A DNA stretch of 64,000 nucleotides from Bacillota bacterium (GTDB taxonomy: Bacteria; Bacillota; Sulfobacillia; JAJZYS01; JAJYTV01). This document shows, one piece after another, positions 63,721 through 64,000 of the stretch (position 1 is its first letter; every line of letters starts with the position of its first letter). The stretch is from the NCBI GenBank assembly GCA_021793645.1, contig JAJYSJ010000003.1, positions 170,993 to 234,992 of the forward strand, given 5' to 3'. Under the pieces are notes generated by a model, which did no database searches, had not been told where the DNA came from, and worked only from the letters and a program-made list of their open reading frames with translations. Both the position numbers and the translations under genes were made by a program.

Positions 63721-64000
63721 GCGTAGCTTCATGGGCACACCTGGATGCCCGCGCGCGTGGCACGTCAGCAGGCGTTGCTTCGATCGTCTTGAGGCGTCCA
63801 CGCCGGCCATCAGCCGGTTCATGCTCTCCGGGCCGCTTGTTGTCTTTATCTGCCCGGTTTGCCACGACCCGACCGCGACTTCGTTTCGTACCTAGGCACG
63901 AAGAAACGGAGGCGTGCGACGTACTCCCTCCGTTGCCGTGCAAGGCGTTCGCCAGCGATTTCCGACCCCTGTGCACGAACCGCCGTCAGTTTGTGTGCCT
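63721..64000. other. Right edge, no assignable gene
   Basis: Several short frames overlap here, but none has a recognised motif or a good start site. The sequence probably belongs to the same phage-like element and continues beyond the window. Confidence 0.4.

Overview
The window reads as chromosomal DNA from a high-GC, spore-forming member of the Bacillota (Firmicutes). The main evidence is three partial copies of the C-terminal half of the sporulation sigma factor SigK near the right end. Supporting evidence is a YqeG-type HAD phosphatase, an SLH-domain exported protein, strong Shine-Dalgarno sites and frequent GTG/TTG starts. I cannot name the genus. No rRNA, tRNA or CRISPR array was seen.

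Left part (1-9.5 kb): the end of a glycine-cleavage cluster (gcvT, gcvH cut by the window edge) behind an MFS transporter; scrambled DNA with TnpB relics; a DUF2079-type membrane gene with a truncated second copy, separated by a broken unknown gene; and a radical SAM/SPASM gene. 9.4-16.2 kb: a complete-looking Tad (Flp pilus) operon on the minus strand (flp, tadE, tadG-like, cpaB, tadZ/cpaE, tadA, tadB, tadC). It is preceded by a consensus promoter, a cyclic-di-GMP-I riboswitch and an intrinsic terminator, so pilus synthesis is probably switched by c-di-GMP. 16.2-20.3 kb: shikimate genes (aroE, aroC, fused aroK-aroB) and yqeG.

20.4-34.5 kb: housekeeping and accessory genes: ferredoxin, rhomboid protease, asparagine synthase, GTP cyclohydrolase II, a Rieske-like protein with its reductase, a YeiH-type exporter, an ABC-2 exporter, a decayed phzF, a HIT protein, a FemAB-like transferase, an SLH protein and HemQ-like coproheme decarboxylase. 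34.7-38.5 kb: a DUF2892 protein, a broken Crp/FNR regulator, a second radical SAM/SPASM gene with an FNR-like site near -41.5, and a cob(I)alamin adenosyltransferase paired with a flavin reductase. 38.7-46.7 kb: a catabolic acyl-CoA locus (CoA transferase, SDR, thiolase, acyl-CoA dehydrogenase, TetR regulator, two acyl-CoA ligases) around a palindromic divergent promoter. 47-54.9 kb: small exported proteins, an IS1595-type insertion sequence, an MFS relic and a sugar-nucleotide/glycosyltransferase cluster.

55-64 kb is a mosaic that looks like a decayed sigK intervening (skin-like) element. Three SigK 3' segments lie among a MntA/HepT toxin-antitoxin pair, an arginase-family gene, a lipoprotein, a SpoIVCA-like serine recombinase relic, a SWIM-domain gene, an AT-rich YdeI-type gene, a phage Sak4/RecA-like ATPase relic and an HNH nuclease relic. 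The SigK N-terminal half is not in the window; it should lie to the right if the locus is a split sigK. Many genes here carry single frameshifts. Some sit at short homopolymers, so sequencing indels cannot be excluded.
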